DNA of 64,000 nucleotides from Ypsolopha sequella (Eukaryota > Arthropoda > Insecta > Lepidoptera > Ypsolophidae), in the NCBI GenBank assembly GCA_934047225.1, contig OW203992.1:3275501-3339500 (forward strand). Direction: 5' to 3'. The translations under genes and the position numbers were made by a program. Position 1 is the first letter of the stretch; every line of letters begins with the position of its first letter. This document shows, piece by piece, positions 22,021 through 31,558 of the stretch. The notes under the pieces are model-generated. The model ran no database searches, was not told the origin of the DNA, and was given only the letters and a program-made list of their open reading frames with translations.

Positions 22021-22082
22021 ATCTACCACCCGAACTCATACTGGAGACTCGGTTCGTGATCAGAAACAAGGTTCAATGATCC
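22021..22082 (-). repeat. Fragment of the six-copy retroelement tail family
   Basis: It carries CCGAACTCATACTGGAGACT and AACAAGGTTCAATGATC, matching the inner part of the copies at 39203, 43339 and 59515. The 3' tail is missing. Confidence 0.7.
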
Positions 22083-22984
22083 TTTTTATCGAAATCATAA
22101 AAGAATCATGGAAATTGGCCATATGTAGTCTCTGTTTACCGCTCTGAGAGACAGGCGTGACTCACGTCGCGTGAGTATGTATTTTGTTCTTTTGTGTTAT
22201 GTAGTCTCGATACTGTACAAGTGCACACTCTTTTAGCAGTCGACTAGAGGGGCGATGCCGGTTCTATCATCGAGATGTGGATAGTGAAGTAGGTCTCACA
22301 TTTCGACACGTGAATTATCGATTGTAACGAGATAGTCCCCCTTTAGTTTAGTACCATAAACTGTTAGCACCGCTGTGGAATCGGTAGTAACTTTAGAAGT
22401 GCTAGTTTTGCACGAATTATTGCAGTTACTGTTGGTGAAAGGGACAAAGTAGTTAGAAGCACGGATATTTTTCCAGAAATTGATTCAAAACTGTGACGTC
22501 GTGTTATGTGAACTTACCTAGATGTAATCCATTTCAAGTTAAGCGCCATTTCATTAGAGACCCGACAGGAATTAAATGCTTTTTTTCTCGAGTTTCAGAT
22601 TTATTCGACATTAAAAAAAGTTGTTATAATTAAGGGGGCAAATCTCCTAAATTTACAGGTAAAATTATAATTTCAAGGCAGTTTTTCGTTAGGTTATAAT
22701 CTAACCTAACCTCACCCAGTGACATTATAATTTCACTGCTTTAACAATTTATTGCGACATATGACAGGTAGGTAGGCTTTACAAGTTAACGAGTAACTAA
22801 TGAACCCGGTTTTTTTATAAATATCTAGTATGGAGACATAAAAGGTATCCTTCAAGTGTTACATTCAACCACCAAAATACGAGTACATACTCTACCATGT
22901 TTAATATCTAAGTCTCATAATTTAGTTTTTGCCACCAGCACCGTCAAGGCTTCAACATAAAAATGTCTATAAAAAGCAGATCCT
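22083..22984. other. No gene seen; palindrome and old repeat
   Basis: A perfect short palindrome CTCACGTCGCGTGAG lies at 22161-22175. The 22655-22765 part is a diverged copy of the 5820-5955 repeat (ATTATAATTTCACTG, TGCGACATATGAC). The TCTAACCTAACCTC string is not a telomere array. Confidence 0.4.
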
Positions 22985-22989
22985 CAAGA

Positions 22990-23060
22990 TAAAGGCTGGG
23001 GCTCCAGCGGATTTGATGTAACGGTCTGATAAGGTTCGATTCCCGGCAAGGCGATGTATT
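22990..23060 (+). mobile_element. SINE-like tRNA-derived head
   Basis: GGTTCGATTCC at 23033-23043 is a perfect B box. An upstream CCAGCGGATTTGATGTAACG could be a decayed A box. No acceptor pairing exists. It resembles the tRNA-derived heads of insect SINEs; only this copy is present in the window. Confidence 0.5.
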
Positions 23061-23292
23061 TGTGAGATAACGGACTCTTTTTGGGGGAGTTTGTTTCTTT
23101 ATTAAAAGCTCTGTCTTGTAATCTAATGTTCAATAGAGACTTTCACTATTTCAGATTATTTCATTCAATGGCTGATTTTGGAAAACAATATGTTTGAAAA
23201 ATGCATAAAAATATCGGATTAAAGTTAATCTTTTTTCATTATATTACTAAAATTTTACCTCTCGTAAATACTAATTGAGTTTATATAATGAG

Positions 23293-23730
23293 TTTTTCAA
23301 TGCAAGTGCTCGTAAAGGCCCACTTTTTATGCATCAAAACTGAACCGAAAGTCGATTATTTTGCCCTAGGGTTTTATTATTTTTATTTTTCAAATTTATT
23401 AACAAGAAGTTGGTTAACTGCAACCTTTCCTATGTACCATAAATTTTATACTTTTTTTCCACTGTTTAACGGCTCTGGACACAGTCTTTTTGAGCCAATC
23501 ATTAACTTGCAAAATTGAAACAATGTAACTTTCAACTTTAATAATTAAATTGTTTTCTTTGATAATACTTGTTTTATTTCCTCACACTGTACATTGAAAT
23601 ACGTAGTATGATACACGGGCGTAAAATCAATAAATTACTCGGTTACGTTTAAAACAGTCGCTACGCTCGTGTTTTAAATCGTCCTCGTAATTTATTCCTT
23701 TTCGCCCTTGTAGCAAAAACTACTATTATG
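23293..23730 (+). repeat. Interspersed repeat, copy A
   Basis: It shares order and sequence with 34055-34432 in the same orientation. Shared blocks include TGCAAGTGCTCGTAAAGGCC, GCATCAAAAC, GATTATTTTGCCCTAGGG and the palindromic pair GTTTAAAACA...TGTTTTAAA around CGCTACGCTCG. A 76-codon open frame (23288-23518) is contained in it and is not conserved in copy B. Class unknown. Confidence 0.8.
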
Positions 23731-24090
23731 TACATAAAGTATTTGTATACTTAGTACTTGCTGAACGACGCAGGAAAACGCATTCCTAATATACCTACGC
23801 ACGTAGGTATACAAGTTTTATCAAACACTTGCCAATTAGTATATATAATTCCAAAAAAGAGAAACTCGATACTTTATCGTAATCAGAGGAAGTCGGTTGA
23901 CATTAGTACTGGAATTTTGAATAAAACTGATAATGTGGCACCTACTTGTGACCGCATGTTTGAATTAATTACAATCAAGGGTACAGTAGTTTTTTCGGTA
24001 CCCGACAACGGCTCGGCTGAGCCCGTAGCGGAGGCAAAATTGTATGAAAACATACATAAAGATATTGATATGAAACAAATCTCCGAGGGG
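23731..24090. other. Open frame of unclear status, partly SINE-like
   Basis: A 126-codon plus-strand frame (23758-24138) begins in CTGAACGACGCAGGAAAACG. This resembles the SINE core block seen at 5514, so its start is repeat-derived. Its last codons run into the hAT-like element at 24091. I see no domain and no codon bias, and treat it as a chance frame. Confidence 0.4.
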
Positions 24091-24315
24091 CAGTGGCGTG
24101 CATTGAACTTTTTTCCGGAAAAGCAATCAGAAGGTTAAGTTTGACAATAAAAAAATCAAATAACAATTTGAAAAAAAAAAAGTATTGACGCCAGGGTCTA
24201 GACTCTAGAGTGAATATTTTCATACAAACTTTTATTTTTCAAAGTGTTATTTAAATTTTTTCTTTTTTTTTTTTATTGCCAAACTTTCCGGAAAAAAGTT
24301 CAATGCACGCCACTG
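24091..24315. mobile_element. Foldback hAT-like MITE, copy 1 of 2
   Basis: The ends CAGTGGCGTGCA and TGCACGCCACTG are perfect 12-bp inverted repeats. The flanks CCGAGGGG (24083-24090) and CCGTGGGG (24316-24323) match at 7 of 8 positions, fitting an 8-bp duplication. The centre has GACGCCAGGGT...CTAGAGTGA in a mirrored setting. Copy 2 is at 32909-33160. hAT is the best fit from end motif and duplication length. Confidence 0.85.
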
Positions 24316-24414
24316 CCGTGGGGTGTCAAAGTGGTTTCCGAGTGTGGACTGTATCTAGAAAAAACAATACTTGTGTTACAGTTGAACATTATCACTGCGG
24401 CCAAAATATACGAC

Positions 24415-24570
24415 TTTTAGGGTGTTTATCTCAGAGTGTTTTTCTTCAACTTATCTGCAAAAGAGGACTATCAAGATTCACTAAAAGAATTTTGAATATC
24501 GGTTCGATAGTTCCGGAGATTAGCCTCCGCAAACAAACACACAAACTTTTTCTTTTTGGTTTAGATTGAG
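24415..24570 (-). mobile_element. Helitron-like 5'-region fragment
   Basis: On the minus strand the segment reads GTTTGTGTGTTTGTTTGCGG, then GCTAATCTCCGGAACTATCG and a TCTTTTAGTG block. From memory this order occurs in the 5' region of the non-autonomous Lep1-type Helitrons of Lepidoptera. Neither the 5' TC nor the 3' CTAG end is visible, so it is a fragment. Confidence 0.5.
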
Positions 24571-24809
24571 TTTAAATTGTTTATACTTGCGACGGTTGAC
24601 ATTTCGTTCTCCGAACACATCTTGAATTTGTACTAATTTTACTAATTATAATTAGTGAAATAAATTGGTAAAATAATTATTTTTAATAATACAAAAGTGA
24701 GTTAATAGTATAGAAAGGATTTAATACAGACAATATATACTAATCATAAAGTAGTCAAATGATAAAATAATTAATAAGTTAAATAATTAATCATAAAGTA
24801 GTAAATAAA
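24571..24809. other. No gene seen
   Basis: AT-rich DNA in which AATAATTAATNATAAAGTAGT-type blocks recur at 24740 and 24790. Confidence 0.4.
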
Positions 24810-24976
24810 AAAGGCATGCCTGTGCATAGAATATCTTTGCAAAATTTTAAATGAAATGTATCTTTCTGTCTGTTTCGTTTTAACTCGAGAACCACTGAAC
24901 AGATTTGGATGCGGGTTTTTTTATTGGCATCGTAGTGGGCCTGGCCAACGTAATATAAGAAAAAAATTGATAAAAC

Positions 24977-24989
24977 AACCGCCAAGCCA
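24977..24989 (+). repeat. 13-bp target-site duplication, left
   Basis: AACCGCCAAGCCA, repeated exactly at 25107-25119. Confidence 0.9.
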
Positions 24990-25106
24990 CCAACCCGCCT
25001 GCCTAGCGTGTGTGAGTATGGGCAATTCTTCCAGGATGACCGCCAGGAGTGGCAAAGTCCTGGAAAGGCTTATGTCCAGCAGTGGACAAACTTGGCTGAT
25101 GGATGG
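24990..25106 (+). mobile_element. 5'-truncated LINE 3' end, RTE-like
   Basis: GGCTTATGTCCAGCAGTGGA and a final GATGGATGG match the 3' ends of RTE-like lepidopteran LINEs, in which the last codons read EAYVQQWT. Only about 117 bases remain, flanked by a perfect 13-bp target duplication. This is diagnostic of a truncated target-primed insertion. A longer relative in minus orientation is at 16900-17248. Confidence 0.85.
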
Positions 25107-25119
25107 AACCGCCAAGCCA
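25107..25119 (+). repeat. 13-bp target-site duplication, right
   Basis: AACCGCCAAGCCA, identical to 24977-24989. Confidence 0.9.
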
Positions 25120-25175
25120 AAACTGAAGATAATTGAAAGACACTTCCACGCGGGCGAAGCCGTGGGCAAAAGTTA

Positions 25176-25680
25176 GTTAATTGTAAAGAAATTAATGATT
25201 TCTTAATTTTATTTATGAAACCCAATGTTACAATAATTGCAGTCACTTATCGTCATATCTCAGTATATTTCTCTATCTCTCGCTATAATCAAATTTCATT
25301 AACGATAAAATCATAGACTGAGGCCTTTCACATAGATAATCTTAATTGGAAAACAGATGTAGAGATAAGCAGGCAAAACAGAACAAAATTATCATGGAAG
25401 TTTGAATTTTAAGATAAAGAGAAAAATGTTATGAGTGTAATTTCTGCGATTACAAAACCTCGTTTGGCAGTAAATGCTTATTTGTAAAGAAGGATAAAAA
25501 TAAAATGAAGCCTGGATAACATCAACAATTTACAGTAGATAGTTCTCGAGATAAGAGGCCATTCGAGGAACCTTATCATCTTGTGAGTACAACAATAACA
25601 GAAGTTATTATACCAACAGTCGCTATTCTGGCTCGCTTTGATTCGATACTGAGTTGTATATACCTCAAACTTATAACTAT
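25176..25680. other. No gene seen
   Basis: AT-rich DNA without recognisable repeats or frames. Confidence 0.5.
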
Positions 25681-25682
25681 GC

Positions 25683-25945
25683 CTTTTTATGGTTCCGTAA
25701 CCAACGGGACCCTATTACTAATATTCCGCCGTCCGTCTGTCTGTCCGTCTGTCATCAGGCATCTCATGAACCGTGATAGTTAGACAGTTGAAATTTTCAA
25801 AGATGATGTATTTCTGTTGCCGCTATAACAACAGATACTAAAAAATAGAATAAAATAAATAATTAAGGGGGCTCCCATACAACAGACATGTTTCTTTTCC
25901 GTTTTTATAGATAATGGTACGGAACTCTTCGTACTTTTTAAAGAC
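25683..25945 (-). repeat. GGCCAAG-family lepidopteran repeat, 5'-truncated
   Basis: Read on the minus strand it has GGTACGGAA... CATGTCTGTTGTATGGGAGC, AATTTCAACTGTCTAACTAT and GACAGACGGACAGAC, the order of the copies at 47052 and 63389. The GGCCAAGTGCGAGTC start is missing here. The family is widespread in Lepidoptera; its class is not certain to me. Confidence 0.8.
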
Positions 25946-26721
25946 TTCATTGGGATCAGTCCATATGTATATATTGTGAAATTGGTGTGTGGATATTTCC
26001 CAATTTCTAGGTAAAGTGGTTTCAAATAAACATTATGTAGTAATGTAATGGCTGTGATATGGTTTGTTATCGTTGCGCATGTGCCATAAGTATTCGTATT
26101 TCAGAAATCAGATTTTTATTTAGAAATAACTCGAATACAGCACCTACACACAACACTGATAATGAACGTGAAATCTCAGGGGAGATAAGAAGGTTTTTTC
26201 TTCTCTTCTTATCTGACAGACGATCGCGCACTGCTTCGCTGCTCACTCATTCTTATTCACTGACATACACGTCATTCTACACCCGTGTGTGCGTGCTATG
26301 AAACAAAAGACGATCACGAACACGACCCACACAACCAATAGAAACCTCAATTTGACAGCAGCTGTCAAAATATTAAAGAGCCACACTCGTTCGCTATTCG
26401 AATTTGATCCGAGATGACAGTTCTTTGACTCGGAAACATTCGCCACCGTCGAAGATAAAGCTCTCCGCAGCAATAAAATCCAGTATTTACTTGGAATTGC
26501 TGTTAGCCATATCAAACAAACAAACAAGATAAAAACGAACAATCTTAACGAGTTTTTTATCGCAACTGTTTGAAGGAATAACTGTGCGATTGACTTTTAA
26601 AGATGTCTGTTTCTCTTGAATGTTCGTTTCATGTTCAATTTTCATATCTGAGCCATCGTTATCCTTGTTATGGTATCAAAATATTGAATAAACAATACGA
26701 ATAAAAGTTGTACAAACTTAC
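25946..26721. other. No gene seen; unique DNA downstream of the candidate exon
   Basis: The segment 26200-26420 is moderately GC-rich with CTTATCTGACAGACG and short repeats. On the minus strand it would lie in the first intron of the candidate gene at 26722. There are open frames on both strands (26059-26301 plus, 26243-26542 minus) with no recognisable domain. Confidence 0.35.
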
Positions 26722-26821
26722 ACATTGTTTTGACGTCTCCGCCAGCGCCGCCTCGCGGCAGGTCCGCGGCACTAGCGCACGCGAGCTCCAGCTGTTTCAG
26801 GTACTGAAGCCACAATAACAT
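26722..26821 (-). CDS. Candidate first coding exon, unknown gene
   Basis: On the minus strand an ATG at 26821-26819 opens a frame of 33 codons that ends at a good splice donor, T|GTAAGT (26721-26716). The peptide starts MLLWLQYLKQLELACASAAD and continues LPRGGAGGDVKTM. It is GC-richer and less biased than surrounding AT-driven frames. The first 20 residues are amphipathic/hydrophobic but not a clear signal peptide. Upstream, a GC-rich block (26935-27060) precedes an Initiator-like CTCAGTT with +1 at 26931, giving a leader of about 110 bases. The leader contains an upstream ATG (26911) with a 26-codon frame ending in TAA just before the main ATG. The exon would end in phase 1. No following exon is recognised toward lower coordinates. 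I do not know the family, and a chance frame is possible. Confidence 0.35.
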
Positions 26822-26924
26822 CACAAATCCTCTTAGTTCACATCCACAACGACACTGTCAATAATTGATAGAAAACATTTAAACACGACTTGAATTTGTG
26901 TGGGAGCCGTCATTCTTTTCCCGC

Positions 26925-27060
26925 TCAAACTGAGTGACTGGCGGCAGCAGAGCGCGCGCCCCTCGCCGCACACAGAAGCGCCGTGTACAGACACAGCACA
27001 CACACACAGCCAACCGATCCCTTATCAACTCGGTTTAACTAGCAATGGCTGGCCCGGCCC
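26925..27060 (-). promoter_or_regulatory. GC-rich candidate promoter with Initiator-like site
   Basis: On the minus strand a GC-rich stretch with CGCGCGC and CA repeats leads into TCACTCAGTTTGAG, which fits the arthropod Initiator TCAGT. There is no TATA box 30 bases upstream and no good downstream promoter element. It is supported mainly by its position before the candidate exon. Confidence 0.3.
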
Positions 27061-28079
27061 GAGATGGTATCATGCCGCCGGCTCGCGGTAACGTTGCATT
27101 GAAAGATAACGTCGCAGATCGTATCGGCCTGTTTGAATAAACTTGTATAAAATGTCAAATAAAAAGCCCCACGCCATAAACGTTGTATCTCAACTAGGTT
27201 TTCGAGAGCACGGTCGTGATTCGCGGGCGATAGCGAGCGCGTCTCAGCAAGGTTATGATTTCCTGATAGCAGGGCAGGTGCTGCTGGCTGCGACTTGAAG
27301 ATCTTACAACACAAGGCTAGCTGAACTCATGCTCCGGGCTGATCGCAGCCGGCGATACGCCTTATCTCTTCGAGATCACGCAAGTGCGTTGTGTGCAAGC
27401 CTCATTTACATAAAACTATTATTTTTTATAAATATTATCTCTTATCCTCGACCATTAATCATTTGTATATGGTATCTGTCTGCGCAGCCTTTTAATATTA
27501 CATTAGTACACATAAACAAGTCTAAAAGAATGAAGTAAAGTCCGATAAGCAGTTAAAAGTTTATCATCTAGATAAAGATATATTTTATAATTACATACTG
27601 AAGTCGTTAATACGAATGCTGGATCAGTAGTCATGGTGGAGTGGCTGGGGCACAGTGGAGGCCGTATCTGTAACGTCGGCCAGATATGGGCAGACATAAC
27701 GCATACTTCAAATTCAAAAAGGAAGCTTTCTGACCGACGGAGATAGGGCAGAACGCACCGGCGGCGCCGACGGCCATCTCGGACAGATAAAACTGTGTAT
27801 AAATCAACCGAAAAGTACTCAAGAGATGATAATATCCAGACCTCGGTCGTGATAAAAGGAATTAATCAGTTCAAACTCCATCGCATATCGGCACTTGCTC
27901 TTAATGGATTCTTAATGCGACGAAACAGTCGTCACGTTTGTTCCAAAAGAAAAAATAATGAATATCTGGGATCTCTCATCTTAGTAGGTAGGGTAAGCTA
28001 AGGTAAAGGGTTACTGGAAATGTTTGCAGAATCTACCAACAACTGGTATAGCCGCCGGTGATTTTTGATGATGACCAGC
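27061..28079. other. Unique, partly GC-rich DNA without a proven gene
   Basis: A GC-richer block at 27190-27390 contains several CGATA strings and could be upstream control DNA for the minus-strand exon. A block at 27625-27790 supports short open frames on both strands, including one on the minus strand preceded by a polypyrimidine-poor TTTATACACAG. Neither frame has a recognisable domain. Confidence 0.35.
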
Positions 28080-28311
28080 GGGCCTATTATGTATCTCTAG
28101 TTGCCAACTGGACTGGGTGCCTATCATCAAAAACATAGATATACTATCGAATTTCGATTGTCTAAGGATATGTTCGCATTTGAAGTGACGTCACAGTTCG
28201 TAAATAGTTCAATACCCTCTAAAGGCAATTTTGAAAGTTCAGTTTTTATCTATGTTTTTGACGATAGGCACTCTGTCCAGTTGGCAACCTAAGATACAGA
28301 ATAGAGGGCCT
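28080..28311. mobile_element. Foldback MITE with TTGCCAACTGG arms
   Basis: Arms of about 65 bases pair: GTTGCCAACTGGAC(T/A)G, GTGCCTATC(A/G)TCAAAAACA and TAGATA, and outside these GGCC..TATT.TGTATCT. The loop holds TGACGTCA at 28186-28193. Only one copy is in the window. Confidence 0.8.
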
Positions 28312-29688
28312 GATGGCTATTTGCGTTAGTTTTGTTGAACTTTATATTTATTTTTTGCAGTGTACGCTGATACAGTTTTAAATTACCACTTTGGAAGGTT
28401 ATTCACCGATTTAAATCTTTTATTGAGTTGTTTATGTCTGACACAGAAAAATAAATATATTATTTGAAAGCGGCATTTTATAGAGCTAGACACGGAAGCT
28501 CATGTTATCTACGCCACATACTAATTTAAGGAATTCGTTCCCATCAAAATTACTATGTTTGACACTATCATCCATATTAATGGAACCAATAAAACTACTA
28601 AAACGACAGATTTAAATGTCAATTAAACTAACATTTTATAAGAAAATGATACTAAAAAAGTAACACGGTGTCTTGCTCTTGTAGATAATAGATAAAGAAT
28701 ATATAATTAGAAACATGTAATATGCCTACAAAACTAACAAATCATGTAGTGATTTTATTATTAATAATGTAAATTGTTTTTTGATTAGTGCTTAATACAT
28801 CTCTTTATTAATACTGTTATTGAAAGATTTTCAACTATGATTATGATATGAGTGGCGTCGACGCAATGTTACTATCTTGTTGTTTATTTTATGATCTCAC
28901 GGAAACACTTGCTTTTGTTCTGTTAATAATTTCAACAATTATCTTTTTAACTGCCTTTGTTATACGTATTTTTTTAATGTTTTCATCTGATAAGGAAATT
29001 ACTTTGGTCCTTCCCTAACTACTAAAAATTACAATTTACAAATACCCTTAAGTTATCTTAAAACGATGTATATGTAAGCACACATGTAAATTGTATCTGA
29101 ATCTGTATAGAATAAAAGCCTCAATCCAATAGCAGATTTTGTTTAAAAATCTTACATTGATACACAATATAACGGGCAAACATCAAACTTGTCAAAACCG
29201 ATAGTATTCAATTCTTTAATAGCCACTTCTGACCTCTGAAAGCTTACCCCAGAGTTCACATAACCAATTTTCAATATCCTGCCTATAATGGAATGAGTTT
29301 GTTATAATATCGTTCGGATAGATTTCGGTTCATTGCCGATCAACCGATACGGTAACCGATACGTTATCAAACCTCCTCCATATTGCCCACCCCCCTAGGT
29401 GCGCCTTTTGTAGTGATAGCAACGCAATAATTAGTATTTGTTTTTGTTGTACAAAAATAAAATATTTAAAAGGGATTGCTAAATATTTATGTATAATTTT
29501 TCTCGTTTACTATAATTGCAATTATAACTCGATCGATTCGTCTGTCTGAACGTAGTATAATTCAGGAACAGCTAGGCTGGTTGAATCGGAAGTTAATCGG
29601 AAATACTATGGAAAAACTTTTATGACGTCATATTTTAATAATATTGTAGGAACTCGTGTGACTTGTCTATTTGTCTTATCTATACATA
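28312..29688. other. No gene seen; AT-rich
   Basis: AT-rich DNA. An AATAAA at 29112 in a GTATAGAATAAAAGCCTC context could be the end of an old transcript or retroelement, but no coding frame lies upstream. TGACGTCA occurs at 29623-29630. Confidence 0.4.
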
Positions 29689-29950
29689 TACAAAGTGACT
29701 TTTTGATCATCGTCCAAATTCATACTGGATGCTTGGTAAGTGATCAGCATCATGAATCCATAACAATAATTGTGAAATTCGTATAATGAAATTTCGATTT
29801 CTCATAGTAATTCACTCCCAGTCCTGAGTGAATCACTATGGGGAGTCGAAATTTAATTTTATGAATTTTACAATAATCATTATTGGTTCATGATACTGAT
29901 CACTTACCAAGGCTCAAGTATGAATTTGGACGATGTTCACAAATTCATAC
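29689..29950. mobile_element. Foldback MITE (TGACTTTTTGATCATCGTCC family), copy 2 of 3
   Basis: The most complete copy. Both arms carry the ACTTACCAAG / CTTGGTAAGT block next to GATCAGCATCATGAATCCAT or its mirror, and the centre is CTCCCAGTCCTGAGTGAATC. Confidence 0.85.
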
Positions 29951-31250
29951 AATTTTTTAGTGACTGACAGACAACGCACAGAGCGCTGACGATATTTAAA
30001 CATAAAATTTGCAATTTGTTATTCAGAGGGCAGAGATGTGCAAAAAAAGGATTATTCGAAAATCAACCCTTAAAAAGGTGAAACGGGGTTTAACAATTTT
30101 TAAGGAAAATCTAATTCCCTGCGCGTTTCAACATGAAACCTTGTACAATTTTGAGTTCGTTAATTCAAAAAAGTCATAAGCGAACCCTAACTAATCTGAA
30201 ATCCACGCGGCAAAGTCGTCGGGGTAAAAGCTATATAAATAGTACTTATATCATATTTTTAATCAGACTAAATCTAAATACGTTAAAGGAACCCGTACGT
30301 AATAATTACACCTTTTTAAACTTGTAACATTTTGTTGCCGACCCTACCATATTGCATTTGGGCGATGGCGCGATGGAAGCGGCGATAATCTCTCGATCAA
30401 ATTGCCACCCGCCTGGCTCGCGGTGCCAGGTTCGAGGCCCACCGGCCGCAGGTTCAGCAGCTTGTGGCCATTCCTCAACGAGATCTTGTTAAGATGATGG
30501 ACGACAAAAAAAAGAATATGCGAATTATAATGAACTTTAAGGCGAGGTAATTTGGAAAAATCTGCCCTGCTCCAATGCTTTCATTTTACTCTAACTGTTT
30601 CGTGTTTATCTAGGACGACGATAAAATATGTAGTATAACTTTATCCTATACAATATGTTAAGCCTTAAATCGTGCTATAAAATTTATACTTTTAATCATA
30701 AGTATAATTCCTATAAAATTAGATTAAACTATCGATGATGATGTCCTTAAGATCTATGTAATTCTCAGATAATATTTATTTTTTGGGGGTTAAAAAAGTG
30801 CATGACTATCCTTAAAACCATGCTGAGAAATCGGTTTGTCCGGTTTCGTTCGAACAACCTCACCTTAAATATTATTTTTGTACAAGTTTAGTAATAAAAG
30901 TTCAATTTACAAATAAGGTTTAATTTTATGTAAGACAAAGTAATAATTTGAAAGTAGATAACTATGATAAGAGTAGATAATAAACATATTACCTACATAA
31001 TATCATTGTGGTATCGAAACGCGGAACTTTGGATGTAATATGACACTAGTGATGGGCTTTGTATGTACGTATAGTATATTGAGAGAAATATTTTGAAAAT
31101 GTTTGCTACATTACATAAATTTATTATTTGTATTTTAGAAGTAATTAATCCCTTGGCAAGAAAATCTACAATTATGGAAACGAACACTTATGAGAACACA
31201 CTAAGATTCAAAATTGTATAAACTTTCTTGAATCTATATACGCACCAAGA
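29951..31250. other. No gene seen; one GC-rich block
   Basis: The block 30355-30500 is GC-richer, with CAGGTTCGAGGCCC resembling a B box but without any tRNA-like arms. Short uninterrupted frames exist on both strands there without a recognisable domain. The rest is AT-rich. CTAGTGATGGGC at 31047 resembles a hAT-type end but has no partner. Confidence 0.35.
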
Positions 31251-31296
31251 TGTACGACTCGTATCGATGTACGACTCGTATCGATGTACGAGTATC
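31251..31296. repeat. 17-bp tandem repeat
   Basis: TGTACGACTCGTATCGA occurs twice in tandem and is followed by the first 8 bases of a third unit. The unit itself holds ACGACTCGT, so each copy is partly palindromic. Confidence 0.9.
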
Positions 31297-31309
31297 TTTG
31301 ATTTTTACT

Positions 31310-31319
31310 CCAATTAAAT
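31310..31319 (+). repeat. 10-bp target-site duplication, left
   Basis: CCAATTAAAT, repeated exactly at 31549-31558. Confidence 0.85.
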
Positions 31320-31548
31320 TCCATCCATCCATCAGCCCGTATTCGTCTATTGCTGGACATAGGCCTCCCCAATATTACGCCACTCTTGGCGGTCCTCAGT
31401 CATCCTCATCCAGCCGCCACCCGCAACGGCACGAGGGCGGCCTACCCTGCGCTTTGCTGTACGTGGTCTCCATTCCAATGCCTTACGGCCCCAACGGTTA
31501 TCACGTATGCGACAGATATGGCCAGTCCACTGCCACTTCAACTTATTC
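31320..31548 (-). pseudogene. 5'-truncated RTE-like LINE, C-terminal codons
   Basis: The minus-strand frame reads KWQWTGHICRIRDNRWGRKA, then LEWRPRTAKRRVGRP, and near the end EWRNIGEAYVQQ. This is the typical C-terminus of lepidopteran RTE-like reverse transcriptase proteins. A GGATGGATGGAA tail follows on the minus strand. About 15 codons between RVGRP and WMRM are shortened relative to the copy at 35540, so a deletion is likely. An exact 10-bp target duplication flanks it. The upstream endonuclease and RT domains are absent, so it is dead on arrival. Confidence 0.85.
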
Positions 31549-31558
31549 CCAATTAAAT

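Larger units (their letters stand above)
24810..25175 (+). mobile_element. Helitron-like repeat with a LINE inserted
   Basis: The order TTTGCAAAATTTTAAATGAA, TTTTAACTCGAGAACC, CAGATTTGGATGCGG and GACACTTCCACGCGGGCGAA then GCCGTGGGCAAAAGTTAG follows a common lepidopteran repeat whose full copies end in GGGCAA(C/A)AGCTAG, a Helitron-like end. A second, more decayed copy is at 55270-55562. It is split by 24990-25106. Confidence 0.6.

Noticed and set aside
22690..22725. Telomeric TTAGG repeats
   Set aside because: Only isolated CTAACCTAACC strings occur, not the (TTAGG)n array of insect telomeres.
24276..24569. 97-codon plus-strand frame
   Set aside because: It begins in a hAT-like MITE arm and ends in a Helitron-like fragment, so it is a chimera of two repeats.
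27503..27822. Minus-strand frames at 27503-27697 and 27631-27822 as exons
   Set aside because: A possible TTTATACACAG acceptor exists, but no polypyrimidine tract, no strong donor and no recognised peptide support an exon.
30420..30450. tRNA or SINE B box (AGGTTCGAGGCCC)
   Set aside because: No tRNA-like arms upstream, and the box deviates from GGTTCRANNCC. It was kept only as part of a GC-rich block.
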